Part shown: positions 19,661-29,379 of the stretch, piece by piece | Layout of the letters: every line of letters begins with the position of its first letter | How positions within the stretch are numbered: position 1 is the stretch's first letter | From: a bacterium | Lineage (GTDB): Bacteria; Zixibacteria; MSB-5A5; GN15; FEB-12 | Direction: 5' to 3' | Assembly (NCBI GenBank): GCA_030605565.1 | Contig: JAUWIB010000074.1 | Coordinates: 1-47,841, forward strand | DNA: 47,841 bases | The notes under the pieces: generated by a model | The model's input: only the letters and a program-made list of their open reading frames with translations | Told to the model about the DNA's origin: nothing | The model's database searches: none | Translations under genes and position numbers: made by a program

Positions 19661-21304
19661 TTATGGTCTAGTCAGCAGCATGCGATGATTCACCACAAAC
19701 CCCTCTGCTTCCACGCGACAAACGTAGAGCCCGGCCGGCTGACCAGAGGCATCCCATTCGAATGAAACAAACCCCGTGCCGCTGGTACTGCGAAACAGCG
19801 CAACCCTCGTTCCCAGCCAATTAAATACAGCGCATTCGAAATCGCCCGAATCCGGCATGTAGAAGCCTATAGTGGTGGTATCGCGAAACGGGTTGGGGTG
19901 GTTCGTCACATTCAGCGGAGCCGTATCGGAAGCGCCATCCAGATCAATCGGCGCCCCGTCATACATAGCGAGTTCTGCTTCTATTACATTGGCGTCGAAG
20001 GCCAGGAACTGTCCTTCAAAATACGCGCCTGCTTGTATCTTTGAAACCAGAACCCGTGTGTTGCGCCCGTCGAAAGCGTAACTGATTTCCATCTCAGACA
20101 CCAGCAACTGTGGGGCGATGTTGCCTTCCAGAACAATGAACGCCGCACCTGCCCGACGGTCGATAGACAGTGTACCGGCACTCCGGGTAAGCTTCCCAGA
20201 CACTGGCGTCACGGGAGCATGCGGTAAGGCGTCTCCGGTGATTATTCGAATAAGATATACCAGATCAGCGACTTCCAGCATTGTCCCATTCGCATTCACA
20301 TCGGTGGTTGCAACCTGGCCCCGTAAGTTGACGTTGAACACACCGATACCCTTGACAAAGTAATTGCTGAACAAAACGGCGTCGGCGATCTCGTTCGCTT
20401 TGCCGTTCAGGTTGATATCGCCACGATCATCTATCGAATCGGCACAGATTATATCAACGCCGCCATTGACAAAGTCGATAATCCGAACCGGGATTGGCTT
20501 ATCAGGGTCGCGGTCGAAGCATTCCTGCTGCACGCCGGTGTAAGTGGGATACCCGGCGATATCATCGGCGATCATTTCGTCCAGTAGAGGAGTTTCGAAC
20601 ACGTAGCGCGACACCCCCCAAACCGATGCTAAAGGGTTGTCAGGTGGGTGGTAGGCGATGCTGTTATCGCCGCAGTCCATCCAGAAGAAACGAATGGGGA
20701 CAAACTTGCACTCCAGGGTCCGGTCGTTGCTGACCAGAAAGTCGAGCTTGAATACCAGATAGCTGCCGGATTCACCCAGGTTGTCTGCACAGGCCAGGTC
20801 CGGGTGGTTGGGGCCGTTATTGGTTTCGGCGATACTCACCACTCTTAGCATCCCGCTGGGACAACTGTCCCCACAGTTGCCGAATGGTCCATAGCGATAA
20901 TTGAAGTATTCCCATCCGCACTCCGTATGGAGCGGACCGCAAATAGCCGCCTGAAAATGGAGAGCCGACGCATCATAGGCGATCAGAAAATCGAAGCCGC
21001 CCATTTGGAAGAGGTGGTGGCTCATGGCGACCTCAACGAACTCGTGCATTCCCTGCCAAGTATCCTCAGTAGTTTCAATCTGAACTACGTAGACCGAGTC
21101 CTGCTCCCAGAAGACCGTATCTTCCGGTTCGAAGATGACCACGGCACTATCACCGTCGTCGAATGTCGTAGGGGACTTTTTGGCGCAACCGGGGACCAGT
21201 ACGCACAGTCCCATCAGAAACACGATTGCCAAAAGGACTGCCGCCACCAACGACCGCCGTGTAACGTTGGTTGGCTGACACATAAGATCGTTCAATGTCA
21301 TCAT
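19661..21304 (-). CDS. Secreted lipoprotein with dockerin-like repeats and FlgD/sorting-type C-terminus
   Basis: LCVLVPGCAKKSP lipobox; DRGDINLNGKANEIADAVLFSNYF and TTDVNANGTMLEVADLVYLIRIITGD dockerin-like Ca-binding repeats; GLYVCRVEAEGFVVNHRMLLTRP tail. Confidence 0.75.
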   Translation of the reverse strand: MMTLNDLMCQPTNVTRRSLVAAVLLAIVFLMGLCVLVPGCAKKSPTTFDDGDSAVVIFEPEDTVFWEQDSVYVVQIETTEDTWQGMHEFVEVAMSHHLFQMGGFDFLIAYDASALHFQAAICGPLHTECGWEYFNYRYGPFGNCGDSCPSGMLRVVSIAETNNGPNHPDLACADNLGESGSYLVFKLDFLVSNDRTLECKFVPIRFFWMDCGDNSIAYHPPDNPLASVWGVSRYVFETPLLDEMIADDIAGYPTYTGVQQECFDRDPDKPIPVRIIDFVNGGVDIICADSIDDRGDINLNGKANEIADAVLFSNYFVKGIGVFNVNLRGQVATTDVNANGTMLEVADLVYLIRIITGDALPHAPVTPVSGKLTRSAGTLSIDRRAGAAFIVLEGNIAPQLLVSEMEISYAFDGRNTRVLVSKIQAGAYFEGQFLAFDANVIEAELAMYDGAPIDLDGASDTAPLNVTNHPNPFRDTTTIGFYMPDSGDFECAVFNWLGTRVALFRSTSGTGFVSFEWDASGQPAGLYVCRVEAEGFVVNHRMLLTRP

Positions 21305-22131
21305 AGTATATCCACGGTGACTGTTCCCATCAGATACCAGCCGCTGAAGTCGAGCCGAACCGCCTGCGCCGGCCTGGCTCCATCAAAGCGCCACACGGCG
21401 CCGGCATCATCTTCCAGATCACTCGTCACAACTTGTCGGTACCCGCCTTCCGCTCCCACTGAAACCGGTCCAGCCAGATTTCGCTGAATTCCCATCGTGA
21501 CCAGCCACCCGACTCCACGACCAGTGTACTGATCTTCCTTGCTCCACAGAGTTGCCTGTGAACTGTCGACGACTATTTTGTGCTCCAGGTTTGCTTTTCC
21601 GAACGCATAGGCCGTTCCGAGACTCACAAATGGCGACCACGTTCCCCGTGATATGAAGTACTTGAATCGTGCCTGCAGAATGACAGCCGATACCGAGAGT
21701 TCGTTGCTGACTGTCATGGTGCCGATGACCTGCTGCAATTCATCGATAATCAATTCGGTCCGATGGTTATCGGTCTTTCCCCCGGTGTAGGACATTCCCA
21801 GAAGCAACTGGTGCTTCGGCGGGAGTGAGTATGCGAGTTCACCATAGAAACTCACGCGGCTACTCAGATGGTCATCCAGCAGCCCCGCCGGTCGCGCGAA
21901 TTCGTCGATGTATTTGTCGTTGAGATCGTCCTGATCGGCCTGCCCCCATCCGGCGCCAAACGTGACCTGGAAATCGGACAAGGGCGAACCCTCTGCGCAA
22001 ACTCCACTCCAGGAAAAAAGCAGAAGCGATAAAGTAGCAAGGACTAATCTAACAACTACTCGACCCACCTGGCGATTCTCGTTTGAAACCACAGACGTAC
22101 TTTCATTTGTCAGCATGAACACACTCGCCAC
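21301..22131 (-). CDS. Putative outer-membrane beta-barrel protein
   Basis: Signal peptide; alternating amphipathic strands (RVSFYGELAYSLPPKHQLLLGMSYTGG; PFVSLGTAYAFGKANLEHKI); ATGA overlap with the downstream dockerin-like gene. Confidence 0.6.
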   Translation of the reverse strand: MASVFMLTNESTSVVSNENRQVGRVVVRLVLATLSLLLFSWSGVCAEGSPLSDFQVTFGAGWGQADQDDLNDKYIDEFARPAGLLDDHLSSRVSFYGELAYSLPPKHQLLLGMSYTGGKTDNHRTELIIDELQQVIGTMTVSNELSVSAVILQARFKYFISRGTWSPFVSLGTAYAFGKANLEHKIVVDSSQATLWSKEDQYTGRGVGWLVTMGIQRNLAGPVSVGAEGGYRQVVTSDLEDDAGAVWRFDGARPAQAVRLDFSGWYLMGTVTVDIL

Positions 22132-22269
22132 GACACAATGGATAACCTACTCTGATATCAATATAGGGATAATAGTAGATTTGTCAATAGAGACGACGCG
22201 CCGATGAGATGTCAGCGTGCTGTGGCATCGGGTGACTCGAGGCTGTCCCACAAGTTGCTTTTTCTGTCC

Positions 22270-22328
22270 CGTAGCGGCGGGGCTTGTCTCCGCCGGAATC
22301 GAGGGGCGACACAAGGCCGCCCCCTACG
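22270..22328. repeat. Structured intergenic element, potential three-way junction
   Basis: Outer CGTAG...CTACG encloses GGCGGGGCTTGTCTCCGCC and GGGGCG-ACACAAGGC-CGCCCC hairpins. Confidence 0.6.
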
Positions 22329-22528
22329 CGGGGTTACGTGACGCCCTTGTGAATAATGTTTTCTGTCACCTTGGTGTGCGACCTTTTGAGACGGCCTCAC
22401 TCCACCCGACATAGACTCTCGAACCTACAGGCCGTCGGGCGAGTCGCCGGACAGCACCCGAAGGTGGCGAAAGAGATTCCCGCGTTCGGAATGACTTTCA
22501 GGCATCTCTGAAGTGATGCCTCGTAGGC

Positions 22529-23275
22529 CTACATCAACGAATACCCGCCATCGACGATGACCGTCTGACCCGTGATCCAACTTGCTTTCGGTGACGAAAG
22601 AAAGATTACCACGTCGGCGATCTCTTCGGGACGGCCGACCCGTTTGAACGGCGTGCGCTCACAGACCTCGTTGAGCATCTCAGCGTAGTTGGGAAATGAT
22701 TTCAGGGCGTCGGTGTCGATGAATCCCCCCGACACACAGTTGACACTGATGTTGCGCGGTGCGAATTCGATAGCCATGTACTTCACGATGTTCTCAATCG
22801 CTGCCTTGGAGACACCGATGGCGGCGTAACCGGGAATGTATCTGATGGATCCCAAAGACGACAGCGCCACGATTCGTCCGTGGTCCTGCATGATCGGGTA
22901 GGCCAACTGTACGCAGTTGAGAAAAGCGCGGGCGTTGGTGTGCATCGACAAATCCCAGGCCTTGTCATCGATGTCGATCATCTTGGTGAACAGCCCCAGC
23001 GCAGCGTTGGAGATAAGGATATCCAGTTTACCGAAACGCTCCTTGATCCCCTCGAAGATGGCCGGCAGTTGTGCATGGTTGCCCATGTTCGCTCGGTGAG
23101 CGTAACACTCGACGCCGTAGCTTCTGATCTTCTCCTCTGCCTCCCTGGCCGCGCCACGACTGCGGAAATAGTTGATGACCACATTGGCCCCTTCCTGGGC
23201 CAGCTTCTCCGCAATGCTGAGACCTATCCCCTTGGTGCCGCCGGAGACAAACGCTGTCTTGCCTGCAAGTTCCAT
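22529..23275 (-). CDS. SDR-family enoyl-ACP reductase, FabL-like
   Basis: GTKGIGLSIAEKLAQEGANVVINYFRS...LSSLGSIRYIPGYAAIGVSKAAIE...VNCVSGGFIDTDALKSFPN resembles FabL more than FabG. Confidence 0.75.
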   Translation of the reverse strand: MELAGKTAFVSGGTKGIGLSIAEKLAQEGANVVINYFRSRGAAREAEEKIRSYGVECYAHRANMGNHAQLPAIFEGIKERFGKLDILISNAALGLFTKMIDIDDKAWDLSMHTNARAFLNCVQLAYPIMQDHGRIVALSSLGSIRYIPGYAAIGVSKAAIENIVKYMAIEFAPRNISVNCVSGGFIDTDALKSFPNYAEMLNEVCERTPFKRVGRPEEIADVVIFLSSPKASWITGQTVIVDGGYSLM

Positions 23276-23316
23276 CTCGCTCCTCGTCGTTACCACAGTT
23301 TCGTTTCTGGTGAAGG

Positions 23317-24018
23317 CTAAATAGTGTAGCCGCCCGCCTGTGATTCAATGTCCTCAGCCAGGTTTTCCAGGTCGACCGATTCGAACTGGGTAACAAAGAT
23401 ACGACTGTATTGTTCGAGAAGTTTGTCGCCAAAGTCAGACAGGCTTGTCTCGCGTCCGAGGATATTAGACACCGAGGTCATGGCGCTCGCCTCAAGTCCG
23501 CAGGGGCGGATGCGTTCGAACTGCTTGAGGTCGGTGTTAAGATTGATCGCCACCCCGTGAAACGACACCCAGCGCTTCACGGCGATTCCAATGGAAGCTA
23601 TCTTCTTGTCGTCGACCCACACTCCGGTGTGATCATCATCCATCCGACCGGTGATGCCCACCTCGCGAAGCGTGTCGATGATGCCTTGCTGAAGATCGGC
23701 CATGAAGCGGTGGAGGTCTCGCCCGCGACCCGAAAGATTGAAAACGAAGTAGACCACCAGTTGGCCGGGGCCATGAAAGGTGACATCTCCCCCGCGCTCT
23801 ACGTAGATCGGTTCGAGATCGCACTCGGGGAAGTTTCCCTTGTGACCGTCACGGCCCACCGTGACCGTGGGTGGATGTTCCAGGAGGATAATGGTATCGC
23901 GGGCCATGCCCTCCAGCCGCATCTGCACCAGCCCATGTTGCCACGTCAACGCCTGGCGGTAATCAACCAGGCCCTGTCTAAGTACCCAGCCATAGCGCGT
24001 CTCGAAAAAGCGCGTCAT
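23317..24018 (-). CDS. lipB: Lipoyl(octanoyl) transferase LipB
   Basis: LLEHPPTVTVGRDGHKGNF...ERGGDVTFHGPGQLVVYFVFNL...KIASIGIAVKRWVSFHGVAINLNTDL. Confidence 0.94.
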   Translation of the reverse strand: MTRFFETRYGWVLRQGLVDYRQALTWQHGLVQMRLEGMARDTIILLEHPPTVTVGRDGHKGNFPECDLEPIYVERGGDVTFHGPGQLVVYFVFNLSGRGRDLHRFMADLQQGIIDTLREVGITGRMDDDHTGVWVDDKKIASIGIAVKRWVSFHGVAINLNTDLKQFERIRPCGLEASAMTSVSNILGRETSLSDFGDKLLEQYSRIFVTQFESVDLENLAEDIESQAGGYTI

Positions 24019-24021
24019 CTC

Positions 24022-25362
24022 CTACCTGAGTTGCATCAGCAACCTGTTGAGATCGGCCAGGTATTCATGCACTCGGTGCAGGAACTGAACGGCGACATGT
24101 CCATCGATCAAACGATGGTCGAACGAGAGTCCGAAAGTCGAAATGTCGCGCACCGTTATCTCACCATCCACCACCCACGGTCTCTTGGTGATGGCGTGCA
24201 CTCCCAGGATGGCTACCTGCGGCTGATTGATGATCGGCGTGGATGCCGTGGCGCCGAACATCCCGGCATTAGTGACCGAGAAGGTGCCTCCGGATACATC
24301 GTCGGGTATAAGACGGTTAGTGCGCGCCTTCTCACCCAATTCGTTTATCTCAACGGCCAGTTCGACGATTGTCTTCTTATCGGCATCCTTCACCACCGGC
24401 ACGATCAAACCCTCCTCGCGCGCTACAGCGATACCGATATGATAGTAGTTCTTCAAGATGATTTCGCTCTCGGTCATCGAGGCATTGAGTCTGGGGAACT
24501 CCTTCAGGCCGAGACAAACCGCCTTGATAATGAACGGCATGTAAGTGAGACCGGCGCCATAGGTCGAACGAAATTCATCTTTGTTCGCTTTACGATAAGC
24601 GACCAGTTCGGTCAGATCGACATCTTCAAACGTCGTCACATGCGGAGAGGTCTGCACTGATCTGACCATGTGTTCAGAGATCAATTTGCGGATGCCCTCT
24701 ACGGGCATACGGGTCTCTCGCTGCACCTCCGGCAGCGGCTGGAACTTCGGAACAACGACCGTCACCTTCGGCGCCGCAGGTTCGGCGTCAATCGTTGGGG
24801 TCGAGGCAGCCGCAGCGCTGGGGAATGCTGGTGATGGAATCGGACCGGGGGCGAAGCCGGTCTGGGCCGAGCGCTCCTCGACCGCGCGCATGACATCGTC
24901 GACGGTCACCCGTCCACCCTTGCCGGTCGGGACAATCGCAGATAAGTCCAGGCCATATTCACGGATGAGCACTTTCACTTTGGGGGACATCCTGGCCCGG
25001 TCAATAGTTGCTGTCGCAATAACCGGAGCTGACGGCGCTTTGGAGGCGGTGGGCGTGACCGCCTTAGACGACGCTTTGGCTGCAGGCTTGACGTCCGGTT
25101 TGGCCGGCGTCTTGGCTGGCCCCGAACCATCGTCGATCCGCGCCACCACCGCGCCGACCGGTACGACATCACCTTCCTTGACCAGGATCTCGGTCACGAC
25201 TCCCTCCACCTCGGCTGGAATCTCAACATTCACTTTGTCCGTCATCAGTTCCACTAATGGTTGGTTGAGCTTTACTTTGTCGCCAACCTTAACTTTCCAT
25301 TCGAGAATCGTGCCTTCGAGCACCGACTCGCCCATCTGAGGTACCAGGACATCTGCCGCCAT
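24022..25362 (-). CDS. 2-oxo acid dehydrogenase E2 (dihydrolipoamide acyltransferase)
   Basis: N-terminal lipoyl domain (VELMTDKVNVEIPAEVEG), E3-binding domain (RMSPKVKVLIREYGLDLSAIVPTGKGGRVTVDDV), catalytic STFGLSFDHRLIDGHVAVQF. Confidence 0.93.
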   Translation of the reverse strand: MAADVLVPQMGESVLEGTILEWKVKVGDKVKLNQPLVELMTDKVNVEIPAEVEGVVTEILVKEGDVVPVGAVVARIDDGSGPAKTPAKPDVKPAAKASSKAVTPTASKAPSAPVIATATIDRARMSPKVKVLIREYGLDLSAIVPTGKGGRVTVDDVMRAVEERSAQTGFAPGPIPSPAFPSAAAASTPTIDAEPAAPKVTVVVPKFQPLPEVQRETRMPVEGIRKLISEHMVRSVQTSPHVTTFEDVDLTELVAYRKANKDEFRSTYGAGLTYMPFIIKAVCLGLKEFPRLNASMTESEIILKNYYHIGIAVAREEGLIVPVVKDADKKTIVELAVEINELGEKARTNRLIPDDVSGGTFSVTNAGMFGATASTPIINQPQVAILGVHAITKRPWVVDGEITVRDISTFGLSFDHRLIDGHVAVQFLHRVHEYLADLNRLLMQLR

Positions 25363-25463
25363 GATTTCCTATCCTTGTCTGCTTGTGATATCGTATCCGC
25401 GTCTGCGCTTATGGAGTGCGCCTATTGACACTGTTTTCTCATATCCCGCCCACGTTCAACAGG

Positions 25464-26549
25464 TCAACTGATCTCCAACATTTTCTTCAAAGCCGTCAAG
25501 GCCTCGCTTCGGTTCGGTTCGTTCACTTTCACCGGCTTGAGGTCAGCATAATTCTCAAGACAATAGGCCAGGTCGTTCAATGTCGTGCGATACATGTTGG
25601 CACACACCGGGCAGACCTGCCCCGACAACTCAAAGATCTTCTTGTCGGGATACTCATAAGCCATACGATTGATCAGGTTGATTTCGGTCCCGATGGCTAT
25701 CGTGGAACCAGCCGGCGCCTTTTCGCAGTACTCAACGATGTACCTGGTTGAACCGGAACCGTCGGCCAACGAAACAACTTCGGGCAAACACTCCGGATGA
25801 ACAATCACTTGAATCCCAGGGTGTTCTTCGCGTACCTGCCGGACGTGTTCTACCGTGAAATTGGTGTGCACGTGACAATGACCCTTCCAGAGGATTATCC
25901 TGGCAGCGTCGATCTGACTTTCGGTAAGACCACCATCAGCGCGTGAGAAATCCCACACGACCATATCATCCGGCTTGAGACCGAACTTCAACCCGGTGTT
26001 GTGCCCGAGGTTCTCATCAGGGAAGAAGAACACCTTGTCCCGACGCTCCAGGGCGTATCGAAACGCCGCAGGGGCATTGGACGAAGTGCATATCAGCCCG
26101 CCATGTCGACCGGTAAACGCCTTCAGTCCGGCCGTGGTATTCATATACGACACCGGCATGATTCTCTTGTCACCGCCAAACTGTTCGAGATACTTCCAGG
26201 CCTCCATAACGTCAGCCATGTCGGCCATGTCGGCCATGGGGCAGCCGGCCAACGGATTAGCCAGGTAAACCATCTGGTGATCACCGGACAAAACGTCGGC
26301 CGCTTCAGCCATGAAATGCACACCGCAAAAAACTATGACCTCCACCCCCGTCTGCTCGGCCGCTATCTTCGACAAGCCGTAGCTGTCACCCAGATAGTCA
26401 CCACAGCCAACGACCTCACGGCGCTGATAATGGTGGGTCAGGATACACAGTTTGCGCCCGAGTTTATCCCTGGCCGCGGCAATGCGGTCATTCAACTCCG
26501 CCAGATCGGCTTCACGATACTCTTTGGGCAACGAGAAATACATGGCCAT
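25464..26549 (-). CDS. nadA: Quinolinate synthase NadA
   Basis: KLCILTHHYQRREVVGCGDYLGDSYGLSKIAAEQ...VIVHPECLPEVVSLADGSGSTRYIVEY...CPVCANMYRTTLNDL. Confidence 0.95.
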   Translation of the reverse strand: MAMYFSLPKEYREADLAELNDRIAAARDKLGRKLCILTHHYQRREVVGCGDYLGDSYGLSKIAAEQTGVEVIVFCGVHFMAEAADVLSGDHQMVYLANPLAGCPMADMADMADVMEAWKYLEQFGGDKRIMPVSYMNTTAGLKAFTGRHGGLICTSSNAPAAFRYALERRDKVFFFPDENLGHNTGLKFGLKPDDMVVWDFSRADGGLTESQIDAARIILWKGHCHVHTNFTVEHVRQVREEHPGIQVIVHPECLPEVVSLADGSGSTRYIVEYCEKAPAGSTIAIGTEINLINRMAYEYPDKKIFELSGQVCPVCANMYRTTLNDLAYCLENYADLKPVKVNEPNRSEALTALKKMLEIS

Positions 26550-26643
26550 TCAACCTGTTTCGGATCCGCTGAGCCGCGGATCACATGTAAATAAGAACAA
26601 CCTCAGTACCAGCATGGTTCAGAAATCCTTGCTGAGATAGTAT

Positions 26644-27150
26644 CTATTCGCTGAGTCTTGCGAGTTGCTCGAAGAGATGTTCGTTATTGGGCAACTCGGC
26701 CGGATGCAGCTTCTCGATCCAGCGGATTATGCCCTCCTTGTCGATAAGAAACACGGTGCGTTCGGCATATCCCTTCCGGCTCAGCACACCATATATGCGA
26801 GCCACTTTACCATGCGGCCAGAAATCCGACATCAGAGGAAACGACAACCCGCCCAGAGATCGCGCCCAGGCAATGTGACAAGGCACCGAATCACAAGACA
26901 GGCACAGTAGCTGACAACCGAACTCATCAAATCGATCGGATACCTTCTGATACTCGGGCACCTGGGTGGCGCAGACCGGTGTCCAGTCGGCCGGGTAGAA
27001 GGCCAACACTACATTCTTGCGACCCTGGTACCAGACGAGATTCAACTCGCCCTCGTTGTGGGTTGCCAGCGTGAAATCGGGCGCCGGGTCACCAACCTTT
27101 AGCACCACCTGCCCCTCCGCTTCAGCGCGACCTGGGATTTTCTCGTTCAT
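26644..27150 (-). CDS. Peroxiredoxin (AhpC/TSA family)
   Basis: VLAFYPADWTPVCATQVPEYQKVSDRF; SVPCHIAWARSLGGLSFPLMSDFWPHG. Confidence 0.9.
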   Translation of the reverse strand: MNEKIPGRAEAEGQVVLKVGDPAPDFTLATHNEGELNLVWYQGRKNVVLAFYPADWTPVCATQVPEYQKVSDRFDEFGCQLLCLSCDSVPCHIAWARSLGGLSFPLMSDFWPHGKVARIYGVLSRKGYAERTVFLIDKEGIIRWIEKLHPAELPNNEHLFEQLARLSE

Positions 27151-27353
27151 TCGTCCTCGTAATCAGCATAAAGGTCTTTATCAAAATGGTCCACGACTTT
27201 ATCGTCGGCATGCCCTTCCAGTGTATTGTCATCGTCAAATCGTTCCGAGAACTTGGCGCCGGGCGTCCCACAGACAGGACACGAATGAGGTTTGTCCTCA
27301 TCGTCATGGACATAGCCACAGAATTCACAGACCCACTGCACAGTTATCTCCAA
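27147..27353 (-). CDS. Small rubredoxin-like protein with acidic C-terminus
   Basis: WVCEFCGYVHDDEDKPHSCPVCGTPGAKFSE: two CxxC knuckles; ATGA overlap with the peroxiredoxin start. Confidence 0.85.
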   Translation of the reverse strand: MEITVQWVCEFCGYVHDDEDKPHSCPVCGTPGAKFSERFDDDNTLEGHADDKVVDHFDKDLYADYEDE

Positions 27354-27400
27354 GCTAAAGACGCTGTCATGCGTCGATCAATCAGAACCAAAACGCCGCC

Positions 27401-27895
27401 TCAATGCTCCAGGGGCGCACTCTCATCGTATCCAAACCAGTAGTAATTGCCGCTCATGGCTTCTCGTTCCGCCATGAGTAATTCATAATGCAGATGCTCT
27501 TCATCGGCCAGTCGCCCAAAGATACTCTTCAGTTCAGGCAGATCGGCTTGTTCGAAATGCTCCCGGTAGTACTTGGTCGCAGCCAGTTCGGCTTCAATCG
27601 CCAGGTTGATAAACTCCCGTTCGCTCTTAAGCTCATCCAGGTGATCCTTCTTAAAGACCTCAGCCAGCGGTGTCAGCCCTTTGTCCGGTAACTGTCCAAC
27701 CTCACCACCGACGTGCTCTTCGTAAAGTTCATACAGCACCTTCTTGTGCGCGGCTTCGTCGTTGCGCAGGTTCTCCAGTTTACGTTTGGCGTCGGGATTG
27801 GTTGCCTTTCGAAAAAGCAGGTCGTAGAATGTGAATCCGTCTTCCTCGCCTCTGATAGCCATCTTGAGTATCTTCGCTAGTTGTACTTTGTCCAT
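27401..27895 (-). CDS. Ferritin-like/rubrerythrin-family diiron protein
   Basis: IRGEEDGFTFYDLLFRKATNPDAKRKLENLRNDEAAHKKVL...LADEEHLHYELL: paired E...ExxH motifs. Confidence 0.85.
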   Translation of the reverse strand: MDKVQLAKILKMAIRGEEDGFTFYDLLFRKATNPDAKRKLENLRNDEAAHKKVLYELYEEHVGGEVGQLPDKGLTPLAEVFKKDHLDELKSEREFINLAIEAELAATKYYREHFEQADLPELKSIFGRLADEEHLHYELLMAEREAMSGNYYWFGYDESAPLEH

Positions 27896-27921
27896 AGTAA
27901 CCTATTCAATCATATAATATG

Positions 27922-29373
27922 TCAAGCGCTGTTTGCGTTCTTGATTATTTCAATGGCCCTTCGCATTCTCTCCACCACTACCGGTTGCGAAAGTATGACC
28001 AGCATTTCGTATAGTGACGGACCTTTCGACCGTCCCGAAACCGCCAGTCGCGTCGGGTGAATTAACCGAGCGCGTTTGATGCCCTTGTCGTCAGCCAACG
28101 CGCTGAGAGTCTGTTCGAGCGCCTCGTGAGTAAAATCCTGCAACCGCTCGAACCGGTCGGTCAACTCGCTGAGCAACTCGGCGTTCTCCGATGTGAAATG
28201 TTTGGCGGCCGCATCGCTTTCATACTGGTAATCGAACGCAAAGAAATAGGCGCTCAACTCAACAAAATCTACTATGCGTCTGGCCCGAAGCTTGAGGGCG
28301 CCGACCACTTGCCTGAGATACTCCCAGCGCGTTTCCAACCAGTATTTCGTGGTCAGGTCGGCCTCCACCAGGAGCGGCGCCACCATCGCGGCCAACTCGT
28401 GGTCGGGCTTGTTGGCGATATATTCCTGATTGAAAGCTACGAGTTTCTCAACATCGAAAATGGCGTTAGATGGATTGAAGTTGTCGGACGTGAAAAGATC
28501 AATCAACTCTTCGAGCGAGTAAATCTCCCTATCTGTCTTGGGCGACCAGCCCAGCAAGCAGAGATAGTTGAACATCGCCTCCGGTAACACGCCCTCGCGT
28601 TGGAAAGCGAGCACATCTTTGTCGCCCAGGCGCTTCGATACTTTCTTCTTATCCGGCCGCAGAATCATCGGCATATGTCCGAACTTCGGCAACTCGAATC
28701 CAAACGAGTGATATAGATGAATCTGCTTGAAGGTGTTGGTGACGTGATCATTGCCGCGAAGAACATGAGTGATCCCCATATCGTGATCGTCAACCACTAC
28801 GGCCAAGTTGTAAGTCGCTGTTCCGTCAGAGCGCGCCACGATGAAATCCTCAAGGTCCTCGTTCTTCCGTTTCAACTCGCCTGACACCAGGTCGTCAAAG
28901 TTGGTCTCCCCTTCGGGGATTCTCAACCTGATCGTGTACGCTGAACCGAGAGCAACTTGGGCTTCTACTTCAGCCTGCGACAGATTCAGACAGCGCCGGT
29001 TGTACCGCATATCTTTCTTCTCGGCCCGTGCTTTCTCTCTATCCTGAGCCAACTGCTCCGGACTGCAAAAACAACGGTAGCCGTGGCCCGATTCGAGCAG
29101 CTTCCGGGCGTGAGTTTTGTAGAGATCAATGCGGTCCGACTGATAGACGATCTCCTCGTCCCACTGCAAGCCGAGCCACTTCAAGGCCGACAGAATCGCC
29201 TCCGTGAAAACCGGGTCGCTACGTTCCTTGTCGGTGTTCTCTATCCGCACCAAAAACTTCCCGCCATGGCGCCGGGCGAACAGGTAATTGAAAATCGCCG
29301 TGCGAGCCGTTCCCACATGCACATACCCGGAGGGTGACGGTGCAATACGAACGCGTACTTCAGAAAGTGTCAT
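27922..29373 (-). CDS. gltX: Glutamyl-tRNA synthetase
   Basis: VRIAPSPSGYVHVGTARTAIFNYLFARRHGGKFLVRIENTDKERS; KKVSKRLGDKDV (KMSKS equivalent). Confidence 0.95.
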   Translation of the reverse strand: MTLSEVRVRIAPSPSGYVHVGTARTAIFNYLFARRHGGKFLVRIENTDKERSDPVFTEAILSALKWLGLQWDEEIVYQSDRIDLYKTHARKLLESGHGYRCFCSPEQLAQDREKARAEKKDMRYNRRCLNLSQAEVEAQVALGSAYTIRLRIPEGETNFDDLVSGELKRKNEDLEDFIVARSDGTATYNLAVVVDDHDMGITHVLRGNDHVTNTFKQIHLYHSFGFELPKFGHMPMILRPDKKKVSKRLGDKDVLAFQREGVLPEAMFNYLCLLGWSPKTDREIYSLEELIDLFTSDNFNPSNAIFDVEKLVAFNQEYIANKPDHELAAMVAPLLVEADLTTKYWLETRWEYLRQVVGALKLRARRIVDFVELSAYFFAFDYQYESDAAAKHFTSENAELLSELTDRFERLQDFTHEALEQTLSALADDKGIKRARLIHPTRLAVSGRSKGPSLYEMLVILSQPVVVERMRRAIEIIKNANSA

Positions 29374-29379
29374 AGCTCA

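Noticed and set aside
23410-24660. 416-aa plus-strand ORF
   Set aside because: Antisense to lipB and the E2 gene, both with clear conserved domains.
26210-26240. 9-bp microrepeat in nadA (MADMADMADV)
   Set aside because: In-frame within a conserved enzyme and similar to MA[ED]MA motifs in NadA; unlikely to be functional beyond coding.
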